64,000 bases of DNA from JBHIYN01 sp041984235 (GTDB taxonomy: Bacteria > Pseudomonadota > Gammaproteobacteria > Ga0077536), in NCBI GenBank assembly GCA_041984235.1, contig JBHIYN010000003.1, forward strand, positions 62,001 through 126,000, read 5' to 3'. The translations under genes were made by a program, and so were the position numbers. Shown piece after piece: positions 7,965 to 16,464 of this stretch. Numbering within the stretch: position 1 is the first letter of the stretch; each line of letters opens with the position of its first letter. The notes below the pieces were generated by a model. That model searched no databases. It had not been told where the DNA came from and saw only the letters and a list, made by a program, of their open reading frames with translations.

Positions 7965-10900
7965 ATGCTTCCGCACACCTTCGATGCCGCGGTAAGGGAC
8001 TGGTTCGCAGCGCACTTCGACGCACCCACGCCCTGCCAGCAGCGCGCGTGGGAGGCCATCGCGGGCGGCCGGCACACGCTGGTTGCGGCGCCGACCGGCT
8101 CGGGCAAGACCCTGGCCGCTTTCCTCACCGCGCTCAGCGAGCTCGCCGCGCAGGCGCGCCGCGGCGAGCTCGACGACCGCACCACGGTGCTCTACGTCTC
8201 GCCGCTGAAGGCGCTCAGCAACGACGTCCAGCGCAATCTCGAGGTGCCGCTGCAGGCCATCCGGGAGCGCCTGCGCACGGCGCCTGGCGAGGTGCCTGCG
8301 ATCCGCACCGCGGTGCGCACCGGCGACACCCCGGCCGCCGCACGCGCGCTGATGCGCCGGCGCCCGCCGCACATCCTGGTGACGACTCCGGAATCGCTGT
8401 ACATCCTGCTCACCAGCGACAGTGGGCGTGACATGCTGGCCAGCGTTCGCACCGTCATCGTCGACGAGATCCACGCGCTCGCCGGCAACAAGCGCGGTGC
8501 GCATTTCGCCCTCAGCCTGGCCCGGCTGGAACGGCTCACCGCGACGCCGCCGCTGCGCATCGGGCTGTCGGCGACGCAGCGCCCGATCGAACGGGTCGGC
8601 GAGTACCTGCTCGGCCGGCCGGCAACGCCGGACGCGCTGGCCATCGTCGACGAGGGGCACGTGCGCCGCCGCGACCTGGCCATCGAGATGCCGCCGTCAC
8701 CACTGGAGACGGTGGTCTCGGCGGAGGTCTCCGAGGAGATCCGCGAGCGCATGTGCACGCTGATCGAGGCGCACCGCACCACGCTCATCTTCGTCAACAC
8801 GCGGCGCATGGCCGAGCGCCTGGCGCGCGCGCTGGCCGACCGCCTCGGTGAGGACACGGTGTGCTCGCATCACGGCAGCATGTCGCGCGAGCGCCGCCTC
8901 GACGCCGAGCAGCGTCTCAAGGCGGGCCGGCTGCGCGCACTGGTCGCCACCGCCTCGCTGGAGCTCGGTATCGACATCGGCGACATCGATCTGGTCTGCC
9001 AGCTCGGCGCCACCCGCAGCCTGGCGATGCTGCTGCAGCGCGTGGGGCGTGCCGGGCACGCGGTGGGCGGGATCGCCAAGGGGCGGCTGTTCCCGCAGAC
9101 CCGCGACGAGCTGCTGGAATGCATCACGCTGCTCGACATGGTGCGACGCGACGAGCTGGACAGCCTGAGCGTGCCGCCCGGGCCACGCGACGTGCTCGCC
9201 CAGCACATCGTGGCCGAGACCAGCTGCGCGGACTACACGGCGGACGCGCTGTTCGACCTCGTGCGTCGCGCCTGGCCGTACCGCGAGCTGCCACGCGGCG
9301 AGTTCGACGCCGTCGTCGCCATGCTCGGCGAGGGCTTCAGCTTCGCCCAGGGGCGACGCTCGGCCTACCTGCACGTCGACGCCGTCAACGGCACGCTGCG
9401 CGCGCGCCGCGGTGCGCGCATGGTGGCCGTGACCTGTGGCGGCGCGATCCCCGACACCGCGGATTACGACGTCATCGCCGAGCCCGGCGGCGAGCTGGTC
9501 GGCACGGTCAACGAGGACTTCGCGATCGAGAGCCTGCCCGGCAACATCTTCCAGCTCGGCAATACCGCCTGGCGCGTGCTGCGGGTGGAGGCCAGCGCGC
9601 TGCGCGTGGTCGATGCCGCCGGCGAGCCACCCAACATGCCGTTCTGGCTGGGCGAGGCGCCGGCGCGCTCGGCGGAGTTCTCGCACGCCGTATCGCGTCT
9701 GCGCGGGGAGCTCGCGGCCTGCGCCGACGCGCCCGGTGCCGGCGCGGCGACGCTCGCCGCCCGGCTCGCCGAGATCCCCGGCGTCGGCGCCGTCGCCGCG
9801 CGCCAGGCGGCGGAGTTCGTGTTCGCCGCCTACCGTGCGCTGGGCGCGATGCCGACCCAGGATACCCTGGTCATGGAACGCTTCTTCGACGAGTCGGGCG
9901 GCATGCAGCTCGTCATCCATTCGCCCTTCGGCAGCCGCCTGAACAAGGCCTGGGGCCTGGCCTTGCGCAAGCGTTTCTGCCGCACCTTCAACTTCGAGTT
10001 ACAGGCCGCCGCGATCGAGGATGCCATCGTCATCTCGCTCGGCGCCGTGCACAGCTTCGCGCTCGACGAGGTGTGGCGTTACCTCGACGCGGCAAGCGTG
10101 CGCGACGTGCTGGTGCAGGCGCTGCTCGACGCGCCGGTATTCAACATTCGCTGGCGCTGGGTGGCGACCTGCGCGCTTGCCATCCAGCGTTTCCGCGGCG
10201 GCCAGAAGACGCCGCCGCGGCTGCTGCGCATGAATGCCGACGACCTGGTCTCGCTGGTCTTCCCCGACCAGCTCGCCTGCGCCGAGAACCTCGCCGGCCG
10301 GCGCGAAGTCCCGGATCATCCCCTGGTGACCCAGGCGATCGACGACTGCCTGCACGAAGCGATGGACGTCGCCGCACTGGAAGCGCTGCTCGGCGAGATC
10401 GCGGCAGGGCGCAAGCGCCTGGTCGCCCGTGACCTGACCGAGCCCTCGCCGTTCGCGCTGCAGGTGCTGAACGCCAATCCCTACGCCTTCCTCGACGATG
10501 CGCCGCTGGAGGAGCGGCGCACCCAGGCCATCAACAGCCGCCGCTGGCTCGACCCGGCCACCGCCAGCGACCTCGGCGCGCTCGACGCCGCGGCCATCGC
10601 GCGGGTGCGCGAGGAGGTGTGGCCCGCACCGCGCGACGGCGACGAGCTGCACGAAGCGATGCTGTTGCTCGGCTTCGTGCCCGACGAGGAGCTGCCGCGG
10701 CTGGATGCGGCGGCGGGGCAGACGCTGTCAGCGGCGCTGGACGCGCTGCACGCCGGCGGGCGCCTGGTGCGCTTCAATGCGCCGCGGCCGGGCTGGGCGG
10801 CGACCGAGCGGGTCGCCGAGCTGCGCGCGCTGTGGCCGCAGCCGGTCTTCGACGCCGTGCCGTCCGCGGCCGAGCATTTCGAAGGCGTAGCCGCGGGCGC

Positions 10901-12311
10901 GCCCGCGGCGGCGCTGGAAGGGCTGGTGCGCAGCCGCCTGGAGATGATCGGGCCGGCCGGCGCCGCGGAGCTCGCGGCCTGGCTGAACGTGACGCCGGCG
11001 GCGATGGCGCAGGCGCTCGCGGCACTGGTTGCACGCGGCATCGTGCTCGGCGGGCACTACGACCCCGAGGCCACGTCGCCGCAGTGGTGTGACCGCCGCC
11101 TGCTCGCGCGCATCCACCGCTATACCCTGGGGCGTCTGCGCCAGGAGATCGAGCCGGTCAGCAGCACCGATTTCATGCGCTTCCTGCTGCAGTGGCAGCA
11201 CCTCGTCCCGGGCAGCCAGGTCAGCGGGGCGGAGGGACTCTACGGCATCGTCGCCCAGCTCGCCGGGTTCGAGGCGCCGGCCGCGGCGTGGGAAGCGAAG
11301 CTGCTGCCGGCCCGCCTGCGCGGCTACCAGGGCAGCCTGCTCGACGAGCTGGTGCGCCAGGGGCGCTGCGCATGGCTGCGCCTGACGCCGAAACGCAGTG
11401 CCGGCGGCGGCCGCCAGGCGGGCACCTTGCGCAACACGCCGCTGGCGCTGATGCCGCGCGGCGACATGCGCGCGTGGCTGCAGGTGGTCGGCGCGGGTGA
11501 CGGCGGGACGCCGCGCGCCGACACCGCGGCCGGTCGCGTGTTGTCGCACATCGAGACCTGCGGCGCCTCCTTCTTCGACGACATCGTCGCCGCTACCGGC
11601 CTGTTGCGCACGCACTGCGAAGCGGCGCTGGACGAGCTCGCCGCGGCCGGTGTCGTCACCTGTGACAGCTTCGCCGGTCTGCGCGCGCTGACCCTGCCGT
11701 CGGCGCGGCGCGGGGGAGGCGGGCGGCGCACGCGCCGCACCACGCGCGGAAGCCTGGAAGAGGCCGGGCGCTGGGACCGGGTGCGGCGCACGGCGCCGGG
11801 CGCGACGGGCCGCGGCTACGACGAAGCCGCCGTCGAGGATGTCGCGCACGCGCTGCTGCGCCGCTACGGCGTGGTTTTCCGCCGACTGCTGGAGCGCGAG
11901 TCGGCACTGCCGCCGTGGCGCGAGATCCTGTGGGCGCTGCGCCGCATGGAGGCCGCCGGCACGCTGCGCGGCGGCCGTTTCGTGGCCGGACATTCCGGCG
12001 AACAGTTCGCCCTGCCCGACGCCGTCGGTGCGCTGCGCGCCGCACGCAAGGCCGCGTCCGACCGGCGCGTGGTGGTGGTCAATGCCACCGATCCGCTCAA
12101 CCTGTCAGGGGTGCTGCTGCCGGGCGTACGCATTCCCGCACTGGAGGCCAACGCCCTCGCGCTGGTCGATGGCGAGCTGGCCGGGGTACGCACCGGCAAC
12201 GCCTTCCATCTCGCTGCCGGCCTCGACGCGGCGGCGGAGGTCAGGGTGCGCACCGCGCTGGTCGAACGCACGCCGGACAAGACCTTGCCGCCGCGCCGGC
12301 GCTGGCGCTGA
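7965..12311 (+). CDS. lhr: Large ATP-dependent helicase Lhr
   Basis: A 1448-residue superfamily 2 helicase. Residues 41-50 hold Walker A (APTGSGKTL), followed by YVSPLKALSNDV, TTPESLYILLTS, the DEIH box at residues 167-170 with ALAGNKRG, GLSATQRPIE, and motif VI QRVGRAGH. This is the Lhr signature. The long C-terminal half is the Lhr C-terminal domain with winged-helix elements, present in the long Lhr form (E. coli Lhr is about 1540 residues) and absent from Lhr-Core proteins. Lhr is a 3'-5' translocase linked to repair of interstrand crosslinks and DNA damage; no nuclease partner lies beside it here. A 69-codon gene follows 57 nt downstream on the same strand. Confidence 0.95.
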   Translation: MLPHTFDAAVRDWFAAHFDAPTPCQQRAWEAIAGGRHTLVAAPTGSGKTLAAFLTALSELAAQARRGELDDRTTVLYVSPLKALSNDVQRNLEVPLQAIRERLRTAPGEVPAIRTAVRTGDTPAAARALMRRRPPHILVTTPESLYILLTSDSGRDMLASVRTVIVDEIHALAGNKRGAHFALSLARLERLTATPPLRIGLSATQRPIERVGEYLLGRPATPDALAIVDEGHVRRRDLAIEMPPSPLETVVSAEVSEEIRERMCTLIEAHRTTLIFVNTRRMAERLARALADRLGEDTVCSHHGSMSRERRLDAEQRLKAGRLRALVATASLELGIDIGDIDLVCQLGATRSLAMLLQRVGRAGHAVGGIAKGRLFPQTRDELLECITLLDMVRRDELDSLSVPPGPRDVLAQHIVAETSCADYTADALFDLVRRAWPYRELPRGEFDAVVAMLGEGFSFAQGRRSAYLHVDAVNGTLRARRGARMVAVTCGGAIPDTADYDVIAEPGGELVGTVNEDFAIESLPGNIFQLGNTAWRVLRVEASALRVVDAAGEPPNMPFWLGEAPARSAEFSHAVSRLRGELAACADAPGAGAATLAARLAEIPGVGAVAARQAAEFVFAAYRALGAMPTQDTLVMERFFDESGGMQLVIHSPFGSRLNKAWGLALRKRFCRTFNFELQAAAIEDAIVISLGAVHSFALDEVWRYLDAASVRDVLVQALLDAPVFNIRWRWVATCALAIQRFRGGQKTPPRLLRMNADDLVSLVFPDQLACAENLAGRREVPDHPLVTQAIDDCLHEAMDVAALEALLGEIAAGRKRLVARDLTEPSPFALQVLNANPYAFLDDAPLEERRTQAINSRRWLDPATASDLGALDAAAIARVREEVWPAPRDGDELHEAMLLLGFVPDEELPRLDAAAGQTLSAALDALHAGGRLVRFNAPRPGWAATERVAELRALWPQPVFDAVPSAAEHFEGVAAGAPAAALEGLVRSRLEMIGPAGAAELAAWLNVTPAAMAQALAALVARGIVLGGHYDPEATSPQWCDRRLLARIHRYTLGRLRQEIEPVSSTDFMRFLLQWQHLVPGSQVSGAEGLYGIVAQLAGFEAPAAAWEAKLLPARLRGYQGSLLDELVRQGRCAWLRLTPKRSAGGGRQAGTLRNTPLALMPRGDMRAWLQVVGAGDGGTPRADTAAGRVLSHIETCGASFFDDIVAATGLLRTHCEAALDELAAAGVVTCDSFAGLRALTLPSARRGGGGRRTRRTTRGSLEEAGRWDRVRRTAPGATGRGYDEAAVEDVAHALLRRYGVVFRRLLERESALPPWREILWALRRMEAAGTLRGGRFVAGHSGEQFALPDAVGALRAARKAASDRRVVVVNATDPLNLSGVLLPGVRIPALEANALALVDGELAGVRTGNAFHLAAGLDAAAEVRVRTALVERTPDKTLPPRRRWR

Positions 12312-12368
12312 GTCCGGCAGGCCGATTGGGCATAATGGGCGCAGGTGCAGGGTAGCCGGAAGCCGCCG

Positions 12369-12578
12369 ATGAACAACCGCGAGCGACTCATCGAGTACAT
12401 GGTCAACCACGAGCTGGAGCGGCGCGAGATCGCCGAGCTGGTGCTGGTCGATCGTGACACGGTCGATCGCTGGCTGCTGTCCGCGGAGGCGTCGCGCCAT
12501 CTCGAAGTGCCGGACATGGCCCTCGAGCTGCTGCGCCTCAAGCTCGGAGAGCCGGAGAAGCGCCCGGGCGAGAACTGA
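12369..12578 (+). CDS. Small conserved protein, possible helix-turn-helix
   Basis: A 69-residue protein, MNNRERLIEYMVNHELE followed by RREIAELVLVDRDTVDRWLL. The second part has the spacing of a helix-turn-helix in which REIAELV and TVDRWLLS would be the two helices. The C-terminus is acidic and short. ATG 12369 is preferred over 12345 because the upstream codons are not helix-forming and GGAAG lies upstream. It follows lhr by 57 nt and may be co-transcribed. I recognise it as a conserved small protein without an assigned function; DNA binding is inference from the helix pattern. Confidence 0.6.
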   Translation: MNNRERLIEYMVNHELERREIAELVLVDRDTVDRWLLSAEASRHLEVPDMALELLRLKLGEPEKRPGEN

Positions 12579-12598
12579 CGGCGCGCGCCGCGCGCCGC

Positions 12599-13498
12599 TC
12601 AGGAGGCGAGTGCGGTCGGCGTGACGAAGGTGCCGCAGGTCGAGACGTCGGTGAGCTCGATGGCGTCGGCGCCCAGCGGCTGCGCCAGCAGGTGGCGACG
12701 CGAGACGTTACGGCACGCACCTTCCACGCGCACGTCGTTGTCACGGCTGCGGCCGACCGAGTTGAGACCCTCGCGCAATACGTAACGGCGGCCGTCGTCG
12801 GCGACCAGGATCCAGTCGCGCTCGTGGCTCAGGGAAAAGCCGTAGCGGGCGAGGCGGATCGGGATCTCCCGCCCCTGTGCCAGGCGCAGGGTAACGGCGC
12901 GACCCTGCGGCAGGCGTTGCAGCTCGCCGTCCGGCGCCGCCGTCTCGCCCGGCGGCTCGGCGAATACCCGGGTCGCCAGCTCCGGGGCCAGGGGCGCGGT
13001 GGGCGCGGCCGCGGCATGCGCCTTGAGCAGGCTGATCGATCCGATTACGTCGCGGCGCTGGGCCAGGTACCCGAGGTAACGGGCGACGGCGATGCGCAGC
13101 CAGTGACGGGCTGCCTTGCCGATCAGGAGCTGGTCGAACAGGTCGCGCCAGCCGTGATCCTTGGAGATCACCCGCACCCCGGCCGAACCCAGGGCGCCGG
13201 TCAGCGCACAGCGCCCGTCGCGATCGGCATCGAGCATGCCGGCCAGGCGGCCTTCCATCGCCGCCAGCGCGTCGGCCTCGGCGTCGAGCTCGTGCTGTGC
13301 GCGCAGGTAGAGCTCGCTGATGCGCAGCGCCGGCACCGCGGTGCGCGGCGCGAGACAAAAATCGAGCTCTCGCGGATCGCGGAAGACGTGTTCACGCCCT
13401 TCCAGGGTCAGGCGCAGGGGCCGCACGAGGTAGCGGCGGAGTCGCCGCAGGGACCGGAGAGAGGCATTCCCTTGCTTATAAAAATTTCTATTTTTCAT
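12599..13498 (-). CDS. FHA-domain protein
   Basis: A 299-residue cytosolic protein. The C-terminal 90 residues form a forkhead-associated domain, which binds phosphothreonine: YVLREGLNSVGRSRDNDVRVEG, CRNVSRRHLL and IELTDVSTCGTFV carry the conserved Gly-Arg, Ser-Arg-Arg-His and Gly-Thr positions. The N-terminal 190 residues are mostly helical with no family that I recognise. The N-terminus MKNRNFYKQGN is read from an AT-rich patch with no ribosome-binding site; GTG 13426 (residue 25, VRPLRLTL) is an alternative start that would leave the AT-rich stretch as promoter. A perfect dyad (13512-13536) lies just upstream. No kinase gene is linked. Confidence 0.82.
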   Translation of the reverse strand: MKNRNFYKQGNASLRSLRRLRRYLVRPLRLTLEGREHVFRDPRELDFCLAPRTAVPALRISELYLRAQHELDAEADALAAMEGRLAGMLDADRDGRCALTGALGSAGVRVISKDHGWRDLFDQLLIGKAARHWLRIAVARYLGYLAQRRDVIGSISLLKAHAAAAPTAPLAPELATRVFAEPPGETAAPDGELQRLPQGRAVTLRLAQGREIPIRLARYGFSLSHERDWILVADDGRRYVLREGLNSVGRSRDNDVRVEGACRNVSRRHLLAQPLGADAIELTDVSTCGTFVTPTALAS

Positions 13499-13511
13499 AA
13501 GCTTAAAAGAT

Positions 13512-13536
13512 TTATCTTAGAGATTACCTAAGATAA
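13512..13536. repeat. Perfect 9-bp inverted repeat upstream of the FHA gene
   Basis: TTATCTTAG (13512-13520), a 7-nt spacer and CTAAGATAA (13528-13536) form a perfect dyad 14 bp upstream of the annotated FHA start, inside an unusually AT-rich patch (13470-13540) in an otherwise GC-rich region. The symmetry and position suit a dimeric regulator's operator; no T-tract follows on either strand, so a terminator is less likely. Confidence 0.5.
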
Positions 13537-13591
13537 TAGGTGGCGCTGCCCGAAAACTCAAGGCAGGCTTGTGTGACGAAGTTGGAAATTT

Positions 13592-13616
13592 GCCCGCGCC
13601 GCGGCCCGGCGCGGGC
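13592..13616 (-). terminator. GC-rich hairpin after the small membrane protein gene (weak terminator)
   Basis: GCCCGCGCC, a 7-nt loop and GGCGCGGGC form a perfect 9-bp stem that begins two bases beyond the minus-strand stop codon at 13618-13620. On the minus strand it is followed by AAATTT, only a short T run, so termination would be partial or factor-assisted. Confidence 0.4.
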
Positions 13617-13617
13617 T

Positions 13618-13980
13618 TCAGGAGAACGGCGAGATCTCGAGCACACCGACCAGGAACGGGGTCCACGCGGCCAGCATGGCCACGTAGACCACGGCCTCGA
13701 GGCGAATGACGAAGCCGAGTCGCGCCCGCTCGCCGTCGTCGGCGTCGGCCATGAAGATGCGGGCCATGGTCATGTCCAGCGGCAGGGCGAAGACCAGCAT
13801 CATCATGACCGAGGGTGCGATTACCGACGGCACCAGGCGCCAGTCGTGCATGTGCACGGCACCGTCGGCGAAGGGCGCGGCGGCAATCACCAGCACGGCG
13901 CCACTCAGCAGCAGGATGCGCAGCGTGCCGAGGCGCGCCAGTACGCCGACAGTCTGCGGTGGGGTGGGCGGTGTCGTCAT
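13618..13980 (-). CDS. Small integral membrane protein of unknown function
   Basis: A 120-residue protein with hydrophobic segments at about residues 17-36, 50-70 and 88-112, separated by short charged loops (MARIFMADADDGERARLG). No family recognised. It has its own hairpin downstream and is divergent from avtA across a 225-bp gap (13981-14205) in which I see no other gene. The reading frame is free of stops across the gene and its membrane topology is convincing, but the function cannot be assigned. Confidence 0.6.
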   Translation of the reverse strand: MTTPPTPPQTVGVLARLGTLRILLLSGAVLVIAAAPFADGAVHMHDWRLVPSVIAPSVMMMLVFALPLDMTMARIFMADADDGERARLGFVIRLEAVVYVAMLAAWTPFLVGVLEISPFS

Positions 13981-14205
13981 GACGGCGGCGATCTTACACT
14001 AGGGACCGGTCACGCCTGGCCTGTCCGGCACGACGTCCCGCGCCGGATCTTGCCGGGGCAGGCGTGGCCGGGCACGCCGGGTCCGGCCGCAGCCGTGGCC
14101 GGGCGGATAACGCGAACGCTCGCCCCGTTGCGCGCCCAGGCCGGCCCGAGGGCGCGACACGCACAGCGCGACGAAGCCCGATTCCCCGCCATCACCGGTA
14201 GCCCC

Positions 14206-15468
14206 ATGTCCAGCAGTCGATTCTCCGTTTTCGCCAGCCGTTTTACCGGTCCGACCGGCACCCGCATGCTGATGGACGATCTCGGCGCGGTGCTTGCCGG
14301 CGATGCGGACTACGCCAATCTCGGCGGCGGCAACCCGGCCCGCATTCCGCGCATGCAGGCCCTGTTCCGCGATGCCCTGCGCACAGCGCTGGACGACGGC
14401 TCGTTCGACCGCATCAGCGCCAGCTACGACGGCCCGCAGGGCAATCGCGACTTCCTGCTCGCGGTGCGCGACCTGCTGCGGCGCGAGTACGGCTGGCCGG
14501 TGGAGCTGGACAACATCGCCATGACCGCCGGCAGCCAGTCGAGCTTCTTCATCCTGTTCAACCTCCTCAGCGGCGCCTGCAGCGACGGCGTCGAGCGCGA
14601 GCTGGTGCTGCCGCTGACGCCGGAATACATCGGCTACGCCGACATACCCGTCAGCCCGCGCGCGCTGCGTTCCTGCCGGCCGGCGATCGAGTACCTCGAC
14701 GATCACCAGTTCAAGTACCGGGTCGATTTCGAGCGCGTGCAGATCGGCGCGCAGACCGGCGCAGTGTGTGTCAGCCGGCCGACCAACCCAACCGGTAACG
14801 TGCTCTCCGACGACGAAATGGCGCGCCTGCTGGAGCTGACCCGTGCGGCCGGGGTGCCGCTGATCGTCGACAACGCCTACGGCGTGCCGTTCCCCGGCAT
14901 CGTCTTCGACGCGGTCGAGCCGGTGTACGCCGAGCACGTGATCTACTGCCTGAGCCTGTCCAAGCTCGGGCTGCCCGGCCTGCGCACCGGTATTGTCGTC
15001 GCCGCACCGGAGATCGTGGAGGCGATTCGTAGCTTCAACGCGGTGCTGTCGCTGGCGACCGGCAGTCTCGGCGCCCTGCTCGCGACCCGCCTCATCGCCG
15101 GCGGCGACGTGCTGAACCTGGCGCGTGACGTCATCCGGCCCTACTACCGCGAGCGCGCAGAACAGGCGGTCGCCTGGTGCGCGCGCCATTTCGACGGTTT
15201 CACCTACCATCTGCACAAGCCGCAGGGCGCGATCTTCCTGTGGCTGTGGCTGCCCGGACTGCCGATCACCGCGCAGGTGCTCTACGAGCGGCTGAAGGCG
15301 CGCCACGTGCTGGTCATTCCGGGCCATTATTTCTTTCCGGGACTGGACGGGGAATGGGCGCACCGCCACGAATGCCTGCGCCTCTCCTACGCCCAGGATC
15401 CCGCCGAGGTCGAGCGCGGCATCGCTGCCATCGGCGAAGAGGTGCGGCGGGCCTTTGCCGATGGCTGA
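14206..15468 (+). CDS. avtA: Valine-pyruvate aminotransferase
   Basis: A 420-residue fold-type I PLP enzyme that exchanges amino groups between valine or alanine and their 2-oxo acids. It begins FSVFASRFTGPTGTRMLMDDLG, which is characteristic of AvtA, and includes LGGGNPARIP, YDGPQGNRDF, MTAGSQSSFFILFNLL, SRPTNPTGNVL, VDNAYGVPFP and the PLP-lysine motif SLSKLGLPGLRTG with Lys253. The length matches E. coli AvtA (417). The start codon has only a weak ribosome-binding site (GGTAG). A deacetylase-family gene follows 27 nt downstream. Confidence 0.94.
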   Translation: MSSSRFSVFASRFTGPTGTRMLMDDLGAVLAGDADYANLGGGNPARIPRMQALFRDALRTALDDGSFDRISASYDGPQGNRDFLLAVRDLLRREYGWPVELDNIAMTAGSQSSFFILFNLLSGACSDGVERELVLPLTPEYIGYADIPVSPRALRSCRPAIEYLDDHQFKYRVDFERVQIGAQTGAVCVSRPTNPTGNVLSDDEMARLLELTRAAGVPLIVDNAYGVPFPGIVFDAVEPVYAEHVIYCLSLSKLGLPGLRTGIVVAAPEIVEAIRSFNAVLSLATGSLGALLATRLIAGGDVLNLARDVIRPYYRERAEQAVAWCARHFDGFTYHLHKPQGAIFLWLWLPGLPITAQVLYERLKARHVLVIPGHYFFPGLDGEWAHRHECLRLSYAQDPAEVERGIAAIGEEVRRAFADG

Positions 15469-15495
15469 GACTTACCGGGTACGGGAGCGGGCCCG

Positions 15496-16464
15496 GTGAG
15501 GGTGTTCTATTCGGATCACTTCACCATCGCGTTGCCGGCGGGGCACCGTTTCCCGATGAGCAAGTACCGGCGGGTGCGCGAGGCGCTGGAGGCGCGCGTC
15601 GATCCGCGCCTGCGCTTCGGGCAGGCGCCGGCCGCCGCGCGCGCGACACTGGCGCTGGCGCACAGCCCGGCTTATGTCGACCGCGTGTTCGCCGGCACCC
15701 TGTCGCCGGCCGAGCAGCGTGCCCTGGGCTTTCCCTGGTCGGAGGCGCTGGTGGAGCGTTCGCGGCGCTCGGTCGGTGCCACCCTGGCGGCGCTGGCAGC
15801 GGCGCGCGAGGAGGGTGTGGCCGCCAGCCTGGCCGGTGGCACCCATCACGCCGGCCGCGCGCGCGGCGCCGGGTTCTGCGTGTTCAACGACGTCGCGGTG
15901 GCCGCGCTGGAGACGCGGCGCAGCGATCGACACGCACGCGTGCTGCTGGTCGACTGCGACGTGCACCAGGGCGATGGCAGCGCCGAGATCCTGGCGGCAG
16001 CGGACGGCATCTACGCCCTGTCAGTCCACGCCGCGCGCAATTACCCGCACCGCAAGCCGGCCAGCCATCTCGATGTCGCGCTGCCCGACGGCACCGCCGA
16101 CGCGCCCTACCAGGAAGCGCTCGCGAGCGCGCTCGCCCACGCCCTGCGCGTGGCGCGGCCGTCGCTGGTCATCTACCTCGCCGGCGCCGACGTCTTCGCC
16201 GGCGACCGTCTCGGTCGCCTGGCGCTGAGCAAGGCCGGTATCGCGGCGCGCGATCGCCTGGTGCTGGAGAGCGCCGAGGCGGCCGGGGCCGCGCTGGTCA
16301 TGGTCATGGGCGGCGGTTACGCGCCGGTCATCGACGATATCGTCGACATCCACGCGGCCAGCGTGCTGCTGGCGGCGGACAGCTGGCAGCGCCGCACCGC
16401 CGGCTCAGAACAGCAGGCCTTCGGCCTCACGCCCGCCGGGACGCAGGATGCGCTCGATCAATGA
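15496..16464 (+). CDS. Histone-deacetylase-superfamily hydrolase (class IV-like)
   Basis: A 322-residue zinc hydrolase of the arginase/deacetylase fold. It starts VFYSDHFTIALPAGHRFPM, common to short bacterial members of this family, and keeps the catalytic strings GGTHHAGRARGAGFCVFND, LLVDCDVHQGDG and VMGGGYAP, so the zinc site looks intact. Bacterial members deacetylate small molecules or proteins; the substrate cannot be told from sequence. The start is GTG 15496 with GGGAG upstream. It lies downstream of avtA. The last 20 codons overlap the convergent sohB gene by 60 nt. Confidence 0.88.
   Translation: MRVFYSDHFTIALPAGHRFPMSKYRRVREALEARVDPRLRFGQAPAAARATLALAHSPAYVDRVFAGTLSPAEQRALGFPWSEALVERSRRSVGATLAALAAAREEGVAASLAGGTHHAGRARGAGFCVFNDVAVAALETRRSDRHARVLLVDCDVHQGDGSAEILAAADGIYALSVHAARNYPHRKPASHLDVALPDGTADAPYQEALASALAHALRVARPSLVIYLAGADVFAGDRLGRLALSKAGIAARDRLVLESAEAAGAALVMVMGGGYAPVIDDIVDIHAASVLLAADSWQRRTAGSEQQAFGLTPAGTQDALDQ

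Noticed and set aside
5459..8185. A 908-codon minus-strand open frame opposite the HDOD gene
   Set aside because: It overlaps clearly recognisable genes on both strands (DUF192, IalB-like, TrmO, HDOD) and shows no domain; the composition is that of a GC-rich shadow.
12579..12598. GC palindrome GGCGCGCGCCGCGCGCC between the small HTH gene and the FHA gene
   Set aside because: Alternating GC of this kind is common here; no T-tract follows on either strand, so it is not called a terminator.
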